A stretch of DNA of 64,000 nucleotides from the NCBI GenBank assembly GCA_963575745.1, contig CAUYUJ010016353.1:36001-100000 (forward strand), read 5' to 3'. A program made the translations under genes and the position numbers. This stretch comes from Prorocentrum cordatum. Lineage: Eukaryota > Sar > Dinophyceae > Prorocentrales > Prorocentraceae. A model generated the notes under the pieces. It was not told the DNA's origin. It was given only the letters and a program-made list of their open reading frames with translations, and did not search any database. Positions within the stretch are counted from its first letter, which is position 1; the number at the start of each line of letters is the position of its first letter. Positions 22,540-32,620 of the stretch are shown one piece after another.

Positions 22540-22805
22540 TGAACCAGGCCTTCTCGCCGTCCTCGCAAGGGGCGGGCCTTCTCGGAGGGCCCAGAAGCCC
22601 CCCCGCCCTCCGAGAGAAGCTTTCCGGGCCTGCCCCGAAGACGCAGGGAGCCTGTCAGCAGGCCGGAGGCCCGTGAGAAGCCCGGCCGCCTCCTGAGAAG
22701 GCCTTCTCCTTCCCACTTGCTCCTCCTCCTCCTCCTCCTCCTCCGCCCGGCCGCCTTCTGAGAAGGCCTTCTCCTTCCCACTTCCCCCATCGCTCGCCGC
22801 CGAAA
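22540..22805. repeat. GAGAAGGCCTTCTCC-rich repeat (3 copies)
   Basis: Clusters of self-complementary GAGAAGGCCTTCTC around CCGAAGACGC. Others: 50000-50190 and 53355-53530; all end in a Pro-rich C-run followed by TCGCCGCCGA-like sequence. Confidence 0.7.
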
Positions 22806-22882
22806 GAGACGGCAAGGTTTTGGTTCAGGGCTCCCAGAACCCGCCATATCTAAAACATCAAGAGTGAATCATTCTTCTTCCC

Positions 22883-23010
22883 TGACGCGTCGATTAGCGA
22901 ATTGGCCGTTTTCGGTTCGCGAGAGGGCGTCGCGGCCGTCGTTTTTGCGGGTCCAGGTCTGTCGGTCTCGGTCCTATGCCGTTTTCACTAAAGGGTGGTT
23001 TAATGACTAA
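22883..23010. repeat. Dispersed repeat, CGTCGATTAGCGAATTGGCC family (3 copies)
   Basis: Near-identical for about 120 bp with 23655-23790 and 32958-33085 (GCGTCGCGGCCGTC, GTCCAGGTCTGTCGGT). Confidence 0.85.
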
Positions 23011-23283
23011 ATGGAGGTTTTTCCACCGCCGAGCTTCCCCCTTCGCTCGCCGCCGAAAGAGACGGCAAGGTTTTTGGTTCAGGGTTCCCGCAGCCGCAGC
23101 CCGCCATATCGAAGGAGCAGTCGGCTCAAGAGACGGGGGTCAGTGCAAACGGAGGTCAGCCAGAGCGCCGGCTCTTGCAGGATCCGCCTGCAGGGCCAGG
23201 GTCGCACTGACCCGGGCTTGGGCGCAGGATCCCTCAGGAGTTTGCAGGATCCTCCGCACTGACCCGGGCTTGGGTGCAGGAGC

Positions 23284-23470
23284 TCACCACCCACCAAACC
23301 ACCCCAACCCAACCCGAAGGCCTCAATTTACCATCCAGTTCCAGTTGGGGGGGGGGTCCGGGAACACGGGAAAAACACATGGAACCCGTACCCCCCCCCA
23401 ACCCGAAATTCGGGTCAAATTCGGGTCTTCGGGTTGGGCTGGGGTGGTCTGGTAGTCTGGTAGGTAGTCA
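23284..23470. mobile_element. Inverted-repeat element, AACCACCCCAACCCAACCC family (2 copies)
   Basis: Left ACCAAACCACCCCAACCCAA, right inverted TTGGGTT/TTGGGCTG...GGTGGTCTGGTAG. Second copy 39185-39350. Confidence 0.8.
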
Positions 23471-23894
23471 GATCTTGCAGGATCCTGCAGGGCCCGACTG
23501 GCCCGGAGAAGAGGGGCTCGTCCTCTCCCGTAGGAGAGGCCCTTGCAAGTAGCGGCTCCCCTGCGCCGCTCGTGCACCGAGGCGCTGAAGGATCCAACAC
23601 ATGTTTTCCGGTCACGGAGGCCCACAGCGTTCCTAGATGCGGTGGTGGACAAACCTACCCTGACACGTCGATTAGCGAATTGGCCGTTTTCGGTTCGCCA
23701 GAGGGCGTCGCGGCCATCATTTTTGCAGGTCCAGGTCTGTCGGTTTCGGTCCCAGGCCGTTTTCACTAAGGTGAGGTTTGTTAAAGGGAGGTGTGGCCAC
23801 AGCCGACATAGCGTTCCTAGATGGAGGGTTCCGAAGGGGGCCTCGCCTTCGAGGGTAGAAGGAATTGCCATCTCTGCCGCGGCGGAAGGCTGGC

Positions 23895-24060
23895 GTTAAG
23901 TCGGGCATGTCCTTCTACAGGAGGGATTTTCAAAAGTAGTAAGAAAATAGGCTGGGGATGATCTGTTGATTCTTTTTTTTTATGATTTGTGTTAAACAGT
24001 TTTGGGCTATTGATCATTTTTCCTCCAAGCTCCGCCTGTAGGGGGACACGCCCGACCTAA
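23895..24060. mobile_element. GTCGGGCATGTCC MITE, copy 1
   Basis: Ends TTAAGTCGGGCATGTCC and GGGGGACACGCCCGACCTAA, AT-rich core, 166 bp, no coding. Family copies: 30829-30993, 40914-41111, 41903-42564 (with insert), 48395-48553, 49745-49894, 50562-50754, 61324-61483. Confidence 0.9.
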
Positions 24061-24317
24061 AGCTGGCGGAAGGCGGCGGGAGTAAAACGAGGCCGCCTCC
24101 GCCGGCGGAAGGCCGACGCAAGGCGTCGGGAGTGAAAGGTGCGCCCCGAAGAGATGTCAGCATATGACAGCTCAGGGTCTTCGGAACCCGCCATCTGGTG
24201 CCAGTCGTTGACAGTAGGCATTCCTGGATCCCCAGAACCAAATCTATTGGAGAGGCCTGACGGCCGGTGCCGCCGACCCTGATCGAAAGGGCTAGGAGTG
24301 GGGGGAGGAAGCGGAGG

Positions 24318-24400
24318 ATGAGGAGGAGGAGGAGGAGGAGGAGGAGGAGCAGGAGGAGCAGGAGGAGGAGGAGAAGGAGGAGGAGGAGGAGGAGGAGGAG
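24318..24400. repeat. (GAG)n between direct repeats
   Basis: Purine array flanked by two copies of GACAGTAGGCATTCCTGGA (about 24209 and 24411). Confidence 0.85.
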
Positions 24401-24551
24401 CCAGTCGTCGACAGTAGGCATTCCTGGACCCCCCAGAACCGAAGCTATGTCAGGCGCCCTCCTGCTTCCATGATCGAGCGGTGCTCCCTCTTCATCTCGT
24501 CTTCCGGGGGCGGGCGGAGACCAGGTCCACTTTCCTTCACGGGCGAAGAAC

Positions 24552-24740
24552 GGTACTCCAGATTCCGTAATAAAAGGGAGGGGGTTTGGACCCTCCAAGA
24601 CAAGCCATTTCAGACCTCCCCCGTGGGAGAACCCTCCAGAACATCGTCCCCAGACCCCCCAGGCCCTCCAAGATGGCCTGGAAGAGACCCCCCCCCGAAA
24701 TGAGACCCCCCTCCCTCTATTACGAAATCTGGAGTATACA
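24552..24740. mobile_element. ACTCCAGATTNCGTAATAAA element (2 copies)
   Basis: Inverted ends ACTCCAGATTCCGTAATAAA / TTACGAAATCTGGAGTAT. A copy in opposite orientation lies at 30993-31177, sharing GGGTTCTCCCACGGGG when reversed. Confidence 0.85.
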
Positions 24741-25231
24741 ACTCAACTTGTCCGCTGTCGGGGGCGCCTGTCCCAGGCCGGCTGGAAAGTTGATACCCTT
24801 GAGGTGGCACGTCAAGGTATATATTTTCCACCCGCCCTGGGACTCGCCGCCCCCACAGCGGAAAAGTGTATTTTCATACCGCTCTTCGCCCGCTGATTTC
24901 AGCGCCATGTTTTTTCCCCGCCCCTCAGCGCTCCTGCATGGCGGCAGGCAGCCTTGTTTTGGCGCGGCGCTGTCGATGCCCCTTCCCCGTTGTCGCCTCT
25001 CTGGGCGTCCCTTGGGGAGGAGGGGGGCGCCTCGCCTCGGGGGGTGACTCGCCGCGGGGTCTCGGCCACGGGCGCCGAGGAGGAGGAGGCAGGAGGAGGG
25101 GGGAGGCGCAAGAGGTGGCGAGGAGGAGCCAGGCGGACGCGTGCGGAGGAGAGCTGAGGCTTGGGGATGTGGAGTCAGGAGGCTTGTGGGACTGGGGGAC
25201 AAGGGGGAGGAGGAGGGCATCGAGTATTATA

Positions 25232-26325
25232 CTGGTGTGTGGTGGTGGTGATGAATGATCATACTGGTGTGTGGTGGTGATAATGATGATGCTGATGATC
25301 ATGGTGAGGAGGAGGATACTGATACTGATGATGATAATGAGGATGCTAATGAGGAGCAGGATGAGGTTGATGCGGATGATGTCGATAGTGGTGATGCTGT
25401 TGATAATGATGCTGATGATGATGTTGATGATGATGACGATGATGGTCACGATGATCATGATGATGTTGATGCTGATGATGATAATGATGCCGGTGATGCT
25501 GTTGATGCTGATGATCATGTTGATGATGGCGATGATCCAGGGGAAGAGATTAGGAGGAGGAGGATCACGACGATGAGGATCGTGACGACGACGATGGTGA
25601 TGATGAGAACGAGGATGCGTACGAAGATGACGATGATGATGCTGGCGACGATGTTGCTGATGATGGTGATACCAGTGATGCTGATGATGGTGATGATGAT
25701 GAAGCTGATGATGATGCTCATGATTGTGATGATAATGCTGCTGACGGTGAGGCTGATGATGATGACGCTGACCATCATGACGATGCTGATGATGCTGATG
25801 CTGATGACGATGATGGTGAGGATGGTGATGGTGGCGATGACGATGATGCTGATGATCATGATGCTGATGATGACGATGATGATCATTATGGTGCTGTTGA
25901 GGATTATGATGGGTATGTTGATGCGGATGGTGATGATGATTATGACATGACGATGGTGGTGCTGCTGCTTCTGCTGCTGCTAATGGTGATGATGATGATG
26001 ATGATTATGATGATGATGCTGATGATGATGACGATGATGATGATGATAATGATGATGATGATGAATGCCTTGGTGGTGGTGATGATGATGCTGATGATGA
26101 TGCTGACGATGATTTTGGTGGTGGTGGTGGCGGTGTTGGTGGTGATGGTGAGGCTACTTATGATCATGTTACATGATGTTGCTGCTGCTGATGATGATGA
26201 CGACGATGATGTTGCTGATACTGATGATGATGCTGATGCTGATGCTCATGATGATGAGGAGGAGGAGGAGAAGGAGGAGGACGAGGAGGAGGAGGACGAG
26301 GAGCAGGAGCAAGGGCAGGGAGGGG
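25232..26325. repeat. Degenerate (GATGAT)n then (GAG)n
   Basis: About 1 kb of GAT/CTGATGATG sequence that turns into GAG/GCAGGAGC before the SET gene. Poly-Met and Asp frames are not genes. 24740-25230 is GC-rich with no supported gene. Confidence 0.9.
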
Positions 26326-26373
26326 CCTGGGGAGTTGCGGTGCAAGACATCCTCGCGTTGGGCAGCCCCGGGC

Positions 26374-29300
26374 AGGGTGTTCATGGCGGACTTCGAGCAC
26401 GGGGGTGGGCCCGTGCGCGGCCTGGGCGTGAGCTCCGAGGTCTCCAAGGGCGATCATGTCTTCTGCATCCCGAGGACGTGCTGGATCAACGAGGACGTGC
26501 TGCCGCGGGCAGGCAGCGACGAGAAGGACTGCGGGCCAAACGAGCGCGTGGCGCTCTGGATGGCAGCCGAGAGGCAGAAGGGACCCGAGTCCTTCTACGC
26601 CCCGTACCTCGCCACGCTGCCCACGGAGGACGCGTACAGGCGCTTCCACCCCGCATACCTGGAGGGCTTCGAGCTCGACGAGGGCCTGGACCTCTGGAGG
26701 GGGGCGTGGCTGCGCTCCCTCGCCGACTGCCACGGCGGCAGGGAGTCGCCCACCTGGGAGGGGGCGAGGCTCGCCTACGTGCAGCTGCTCACGCGGCAGT
26801 TCGGGACCGCGGGCTTGCCTCCGCTGGCAGACCTGCCCAACACCGCTCCCGACCACGAGCTGAACGTCTCGAAGAAGATAAAACGCTGCAATCATGATGT
26901 TCCAGCCGACTTCTTGATCGCAAGAAAAAAGAGTTTCGAGCACCAAGAAGAGTACCGAAACGGGGGGTTGTCTTCACGTGCCGGGCCCTGGGAGGCGGTA
27001 CCCGTTCGACACTGTGCCGGCATTGTTCTGGGTGCTCGAAATCAGTTCTGGCATGTGGTCCTGATGCACGTTGGTGACATCATAGCGCCAGGAGCATCAT
27101 TTGTTGGCGCTCTGCGCGGATCTCTTGGATCCGCGCTGGCCCCCGCTGGCGGCCCCTCCGGCGCCGCCCCTGGCGCGCTCCGCGCGCCAGGGAGGGGGGT
27201 CCAGCGCGGATCCCAGAAATCCGCGCCGACCTGAGAGAAATGACGTTTATGCCTTCCTGTTTTTTTGTGCTCCTGTACGAGGAGGAGGAGGAGGAGGAGG
27301 AGGAGGAGGAGGAGGATCCAAGAAATCCGCGCGGAGCGCCAACAGTGTATGTTGATGCAGTTGTATCCTCTTCGAACGTCGCCACGCGCTTCAACGCTCG
27401 CGGCGACTTCTGCCTCGAGGCCGCGCGGGATCTGCCCGCGGGGACGGAGCTCCTGGTGGACTACGGGGCCTCGTCGCACAGCCCCGTGCTGATGTTCCTC
27501 TGATGGGCAAATGTTCCACCGCCGCTACCATATGTAGGACCGGGGAGAAAGGAGGATGGAGAGGTCCTCCTCTTCCTCGTCCTCCTCCTGCTATATGTGG
27601 TAGTGGTTGTGGAAGATCGGCCCATCATCCTCACGTACGGCTTCGCGCTGGAGCGGGAGCACCACAACGAGACGGTGCCCAGCGAGGAGGAGTACGCGAC
27701 CGCCGAGTACACGCTGAGCTCGGGTCGGGCGGGGGGGCGGGAGGGATGGGCAAAAAGGAAGGGGGCACGAAAGCAGTTGTACGTAGCTGGTTTCCGCCCC
27801 TTTGTCAAGCGCCTTCCTCGACACCCTGGCGCCTCTGGCGCTGGCAGGCGCGAGGATAATCAGCCAGATAATCGCTCCTTTACTGACCCCTCCCTTCTGG
27901 AGAGAACGACAACGATGACCATGACCAAGGCTGAACGCGGAAACGTCGGTGTCGATCTTGACTACCACGTCGGTGCGATCTTGTTCCTCGTCCGTCTTGG
28001 TCATCATCGATTCGTGCGTCATCCACGCGATTCGGCGACGGTCGGCATGAACCACGAACAGCACTGAATCAAGCACCTCGAAGATTAGCCAGGTGACCCC
28101 CTCTTGACTAACCCCCGGAGGAAGGAGAAGCGACACCACTACCACCAGGTGGGCCACATCCAGCGAGGAGGGAGGAGGAGGAGGAGGAGGAAGAGGAAAG
28201 GGAGGAGGGGGAGGAGGTCCACGATGCCTCCCCGATCTGAGTAATTGGAGGTGCCTCGAGCGAGAGCGGGGGACCACTCCACCAGGACGACCCCCCTGGT
28301 TCCTCGCGGTGGTGGTGGAGGTGCTGTTTCTTCTTCTTCCTACGGTCGCTCAAGATCGGAGCAAAAACACGACCGGAGCCCTAGACCCCATGGTGAACGT
28401 ACTTTATTCCGTGTTTTGCCGATCGGCGCGGGCCCTCGCACCCCCCCTCCCCCCCACCCCACTGGAGTGGACCTTGGCTGTTTGGGGTGTCCGTTTCGAG
28501 CAGGTGGAGTCCCCCCCTAGAACGCATTGTTGCAAACAGTCGCATTTAGGCAGAGGTCGGAGCCAGACCCCCTCCCCTCCCCACCCCCCTTTCGCCCAAT
28601 GTCGAAACGCCGGCTACCCCCCCGTGCAAAAAGCAACTGGTGTTTTTCTACGCCCCCCCCCCCCACACAGCCCCCCCCCCACACACACACAATTTCAACA
28701 TTCAGTGCGGTGCCGATTTTTTTTTCGAACTTCGCCGGTCGCGCGCTCCACAGGGAGATGGGGGGCTGGGGGGCTCACCAACCACCAGTTGCCTTTTCGC
28801 ACAGGGTTGTATCAGGGGGGAAAAAACACACAGGCACAATTAATCCTCGCCTCCCTGGAAAATATGAGAAAATATGGGAAGTGGGGGGGAAGACAAACAC
28901 CCAGAAAATATATGGGGAAATATGGGGAATCCTCTTATTTGTGTGTATTTATTGGTGTGTCCTGGGGCCCCTTCCTTGTAGGCACGCGCTCCCCCGTGCT
29001 CCTTGCGTCATCCCGCGAGCCGGATCGACCTCCGGGTGTCTCGAGGCCCGACGCCGGGCGACCGCGCCCGCGGTGGGCAGAGTGCGGCGCCCGGATCCGA
29101 CCGGCGATCCGCACGACGCGTGCCAGTCAGTGGCGCTCCTGGGTTCATCCCCTCCTCCACCTCCCTCTCCTCCTCCTCCTCCTCCTCCTCCTCTCCTCCT
29201 CCTCCTCCTCCCCTCCTCCTCCTCCTCCTCCTCCTCCTCCTCCTCCTGCTCTCCTCCCCCTCCTCCTCCTCCTCCTCCTCCTCCTCCTCCTCCTCCTCCT

Positions 29301-30402
29301 TCTGCTCTTCTCTTCTGGGGGGCGGCGCGAGAGCGCGGAGTCCTCCGCGCTTGGCGCTTCGCGCAGCGCGAAGCGCGACGTCAGACGCCCTTCTGTAGAA
29401 AGTGTTCGGCGGACAACGCCGAACACTTTCTACAGAAGGGGTCACGGGTGGCTCCCTGGTTGGCTTGTGTCTGCAGAGGGGGGCAGGATTTGTCCGCCCC
29501 AGCCGGCCTTTGCACGTGCACAGGGCTATGGTGGGACAATCGGCGCTTCGTGGTGCTTCTCCATTCTCCTCCCTCCAACAAAAAAGTGTTCGGCGGACAA
29601 ACACACCTTGATGCTAGCACACGTTCTGAGGATCATCGTCCTGAGGGCCATCCCCCCTTAGACATCCGGCTGCTCCAGTTTTTTCAATGCGTGGGCCCTG
29701 GAGGTCCGGACTACTTCCTTATAGGGCCAGCGTATCGTCCTGAGTCGTTCCTTGACGCTCCCGAGGCCCGGTGAGGACCCCTGGAGGCCGAAAACGGCAC
29801 GAAACTTTGGGGGGGCAGTACACGGGGGGGAGGTACACGGGGGGGCAGCGAGGGCTGTCGAAAAGGGGCCCTGGATAGGGCCCCAAAGGGGGCCCGCAGG
29901 GCCCCAAAAAGGGCACCTTTCTTCCCCCCCCAGTCTGTCGCCTCCCCCCTAGGGATTCGCGCCCATAGAAAAACGGCCGCTCCATTTTTATTCGGAGCGT
30001 CGGACCCAGACCCAGGAGGTGAAAAAACACACAGACACAAACACAATTAATTGTCCGTTTCCAGAAAAGTTGGGAAAATATGGGAAGTAGGGGGGGAAGA
30101 CGAAAACCTGAAAATATGTGAAGATATTGAGACTTCTGGGACTTGTGTGTATTTGTTTGTGTGTCCCTGGGCCCCTTCACAGACATCCGCCGATCTGTTT
30201 TTTTCAATCCGCGGCCTCAGAGGTCTCGACCCCCTTTCCCCGGGGGTGGGTCTTCGTCCAGGATGCAGTTCCGATCGCCGCCGGGTCTGAGAACGGGCCC
30301 TGGGGGCCGAAGTCCAGGAGAAAGTGGGATACACATACACAATATATACATACTCGCGGTGCTATATATACATATATACACACATACGGCAAACGCGATT
30401 AT

Positions 30403-30444
<42 letters not shown>

Positions 30445-31395
30445 CACATATACACGAGAACTCGAGAATCTGACCTCCGTTCTGATTAAACTCCAACTGT
30501 GCGTCGGAGGCCATAAGGACGGCGATAGACTCACATAGAAAAGCCACTCAACACACACCTTCCATACCTTCTGGGTGGTTGGCGAGGACGGAGGAGGTCG
30601 AGGGTCAGATCTCGGATCTGTGGGGACGGGGAAGGGGCCCTAAACTTGAAGGAAGCCGCAAACGACTTGCACGTTCAGAACCACGCAAGCCGAGAGCCAC
30701 CTGCGCGCCAGTGTTCGTCTGAAGAGGGGCGAGGGAGAGGGGGTACTTAGGGAGGGGGTGGGGGCGAACGCCATGCGCCATGCAAGTAAACTTGCTTGTC
30801 TTTTGCTGTTCAAAACAGGCTCATATCCTTAGGTCGGGCATGTCCTCCGACAGGCGGCTGTTGGAGGACAAATCAAGAACAGCTTCACAGCATATAAACC
30901 CCAAGTAATATCAAATGGTCCAAGCATCGTCCCCATGAATATGTTGCCGACTGCTTTTGAATATTCCTCCTGTAGAGGGACATGCCCGACTTACTCCAGA
31001 TTTCGTAATAAAGGGAGGAGGGTCTCATTTGGGGGGGGGGTCTCTTCCAGGCTATCTTGGAGGGCCTGGGGGGTCTGGGGGCGATGTTTCGGAGGGTTCT
31101 CCCACGGGGGGGGGGGTCTGAAATGGCTTGTCTTGGAGGGTCCAGACCCCCTCCCTTTTACTACGACGTCTGGAGTAATCATACCCCTAGGCCCCGACCT
31201 CCGCCCGACCCGCTCCGGCCCCCGGGACGGCTGCGCGGGCCTGCGGCCGCCCGGCTTCCGCCACGCGCCGGGCGGCGAGGAGAGCACGGCGCTGCGAAAC
31301 CTCGCCCGCTTCGCGGCCCGCTTCTGCCGCGAGGGCGGCCCCGAGCCTCGCGAGGATTGCGCGCCGCGCTGCGGGGGGGCGCTGGGCAGCGAGTA
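26374..31395 (+). CDS. SET-domain protein copy A (RLSMT/SETD-like), split by three insertions
   Basis: Four coding blocks: about 26374-26868, 27381-27500, 27633-27721 and 31216-31395. Removing the sequence between them, with one flanking duplication each time, gives one frame of about 296 residues close to copy B. Block 1 begins at conserved GRVFMADFEHGG; since copy B has Leu for Met, the true start is further upstream and unseen. SET features: RGLGVSSEVSKGDHVFCIP (N-terminal strand), RVALWMAAERQKGP and YLATLPTEDAY, DLPNTAPDHELNV at the usual NH motif (His replaced by Thr), GTELLVDYGASS (the YG motif) and LTYGFALEREHHNET. Block 4 (DGCAGLRPPGF, NLARFAARFC) resembles the region after SET in Rubisco LSMT-like proteins. 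A protein lysine or histidine methyltransferase would be expected; the changed NH motif makes activity uncertain. If the insertions are not removed from RNA, this is a pseudogene. Confidence 0.75.
26869..27375. mobile_element. Intron-like insertion A1 in SET copy A
   Basis: 507 bp. Direct repeat ACGTC at 26864-26868 and 27376-27380. Inverted ends: TCGAAGAAGATAAAACGC at left, TCGAAGAGGATACAACTGC read inward from the right. Excision with one ACGTC gives His-Glu-Leu-Asn-Val-Ala-Thr-Arg, matching copy B. A GT is available at the left junction but no AG at the right. Holds a GC-palindrome copy (27098-27235), a (GAG)n run (27281-27315) and the right half of another GC-palindrome (27305-27345). Confidence 0.8.
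27501..27627. mobile_element. Intron-like insertion A2 in SET copy A
   Basis: 127 bp. Direct repeat TCCTC at 27496-27500 and 27628-27632. About 37-bp inverted ends, starting TGATGGGC with TTCCAC(C/A)(G/A)CC and CTACCA(T/C)AT(G/A)TAG; center is GGAG-rich. Excision gives Met-Phe-Leu-Thr-Tyr-Gly-Phe as in copy B (Met-Phe-Phe-Thr-Tyr-Gly-Phe). No placement of the junction gives GT-AG, GC-AG or GA-AG. Confidence 0.85.
29150..29302. repeat. (CCT)n tract
   Basis: CTC array inside insertion A3. Confidence 0.95.
29388..29440. repeat. Perfect hairpin with 24-bp arms
   Basis: CCCTTCTGTAGAAAGTGTTC plus GGCG, loop GACAA, then the exact complement. A single-arm relative GTGTTCGGCGGACAA lies at 29585. A smaller one, GCGCTTCGCG/CGCGAAGCGC, is at 29353-29376. 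Confidence 0.95.
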
Positions 31396-31615
31396 CTCCA
31401 AATCCCTTAATAATCGTCCCCCCCTAAAAAACCGGACCCCCCTCCAAATGCGACCTAATATTCCGGACCCCCCTCTTCGACGGGGCGCCTTAATATACTG
31501 CACCCCCTAAGCTCCAACCCACAGAAAGCGCCCTAATAAACCAGACCCCCCAGTTTTCAAAAAGGCGCCTTAAAAAACCGGACTCAGGGGACGATTAATA
31601 AGGGATTTGGAGTAT
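31394..31615. mobile_element. ACTCCAAATCCCTTA element after SET block 4
   Basis: Inverted ends CTCCAAATCCCTTAATAATC and the matching inverse near 31590-31615, possibly with TA as target duplication. Interior has repeated CCGGACCCCCC and GGCGCCTTAA. It begins inside the last codons of SET block 4. Confidence 0.75.
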
Positions 31616-31639
31616 CTCGGAGAATAAGAGGAAAGCCAC

Positions 31640-31790
31640 AAGCATAAACTTTCGGCGCTCCGTGCGGCGTTCTTGGGCTCGCGCTGGGCCCCCCCCCGGC
31701 GGCGCCGGAGGCGCCGCCCCTAGCTGGCGCGCTCCGCGCGCCAGGGAGGGCGGTCCAGCGCAGGTGCAAGAAATCCACGCGGACCTCCTC
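31640..31790. repeat. GC-palindrome element copy
   Basis: GGCGCTCCGTGCGGCGTTCT at left, CAAGAAATCCACGCGGACC at right, CGGCGCCGGAGGCGCC core. Confidence 0.85.
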
Positions 31791-31989
31791 GCGCTGTGGA
31801 AAAATCGCGACGGGATTTTTTCGCCAGTTTCGGCCTCTGGGGGCCCTTCCCGGGCCTTGGTGCCGTCAGAAAATACGACTCGGGATGAAAAGCCGGTCCC
31901 CGGAGAAGGGGTCCAGGCTCTTGGCCACGTCATGAAAAAAATCACGACGTCGGGGGTCTGAGCAGCCAATCATGGGTGCTTTCGGCAGC

Positions 31990-32620
31990 AAGTCATGGCA
32001 GCCTTGTGTGTCCTTGGAAGTCTCTCTTCAGAGTGCTCATTCGCGTGCGCTGGCGTCTGGTATAATCGGAGAGAACAATTGAGAACACGCAGTTTTAGCG
32101 CCGATGTTGTGGCGACTTAGCGTCGGCTGGCGTCGACTAGCGTCGATTCGCAAGAGCCAGCAATATGATATGGGAGTCTCTGATTACTTGCCACCGAAGG
32201 AGCCCCGTTGTGTTAAAGCCAGGGCCCCGCGGGTAAGTGGAGCCAGTTTGTGATTGGGCCCCGAAGATCGGAAGATGGTTTGGAATCAAGCCAGGTCTGC
32301 CGTAGCTAGCGTTTCTTCGGGTGACTGCAGTTCCGGTTAGTGGAATGGGGCGGGTGGGGTCGTCCCCCGGTATACATCACTACACCAGGCCACGCTAAAT
32401 CCAGTACTGCCAACGCTCAACTGTCCTCGAAAGTCTGTCCTTAGAGTGTACCGTCGTGCGCTAGAGCGCCTGCCAATCGAGGGGAAAGCACCGATGTAGC
32501 CTCGACTAGCGTCGATTTAGCGTCGACTAGTGTCGGCGAGCGTCGATTCGCAGCAGTCAGCAAGATGGCACGGGAGGCTCTTATGCTTTGCCACAGAAGG
32601 AGGTCACGTTGCCGGCCAGA
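31990..32620. repeat. Segment duplicated in tandem; contains a MITE empty site
   Basis: Two diverged copies (about 31990-32205 and 32405-32620) share GTGCGCT, TCGACTAGCGTCGATT and ATTCGCA(A/G)(G/C)AG(C/T)CAGCAA. Between them, 32245-32395 is a paralogue of 41830-41902 joined to 42565-42620: GTGACNGCAGTTCCGNTTAG and then TACACATCACTAC-like sequence. Confidence 0.75.

Larger units (their letters stand above)
27722..31211. mobile_element. Intron-like insertion A3 in SET copy A
   Basis: 3490 bp. Direct repeat GCTC at 27718-27721 and 31212-31215; ends GGGTCGGGCGG and its inverse CCGCCCGACCC. Excision restores Thr-Leu-Ser-Ser-Gly-Pro-Arg-Asp-Gly-Cys, in frame with copy B. The interior is a repeat cluster: copies at 28405-28620, 28800-28965, (CCT)n 29150-29302, hairpin 29388-29440, 29664-29805, 30010-30185, (TA)n 30400-30440, 30640-30800, MITE 30829-30993 and the element 30993-31177. 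Confidence 0.65.
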
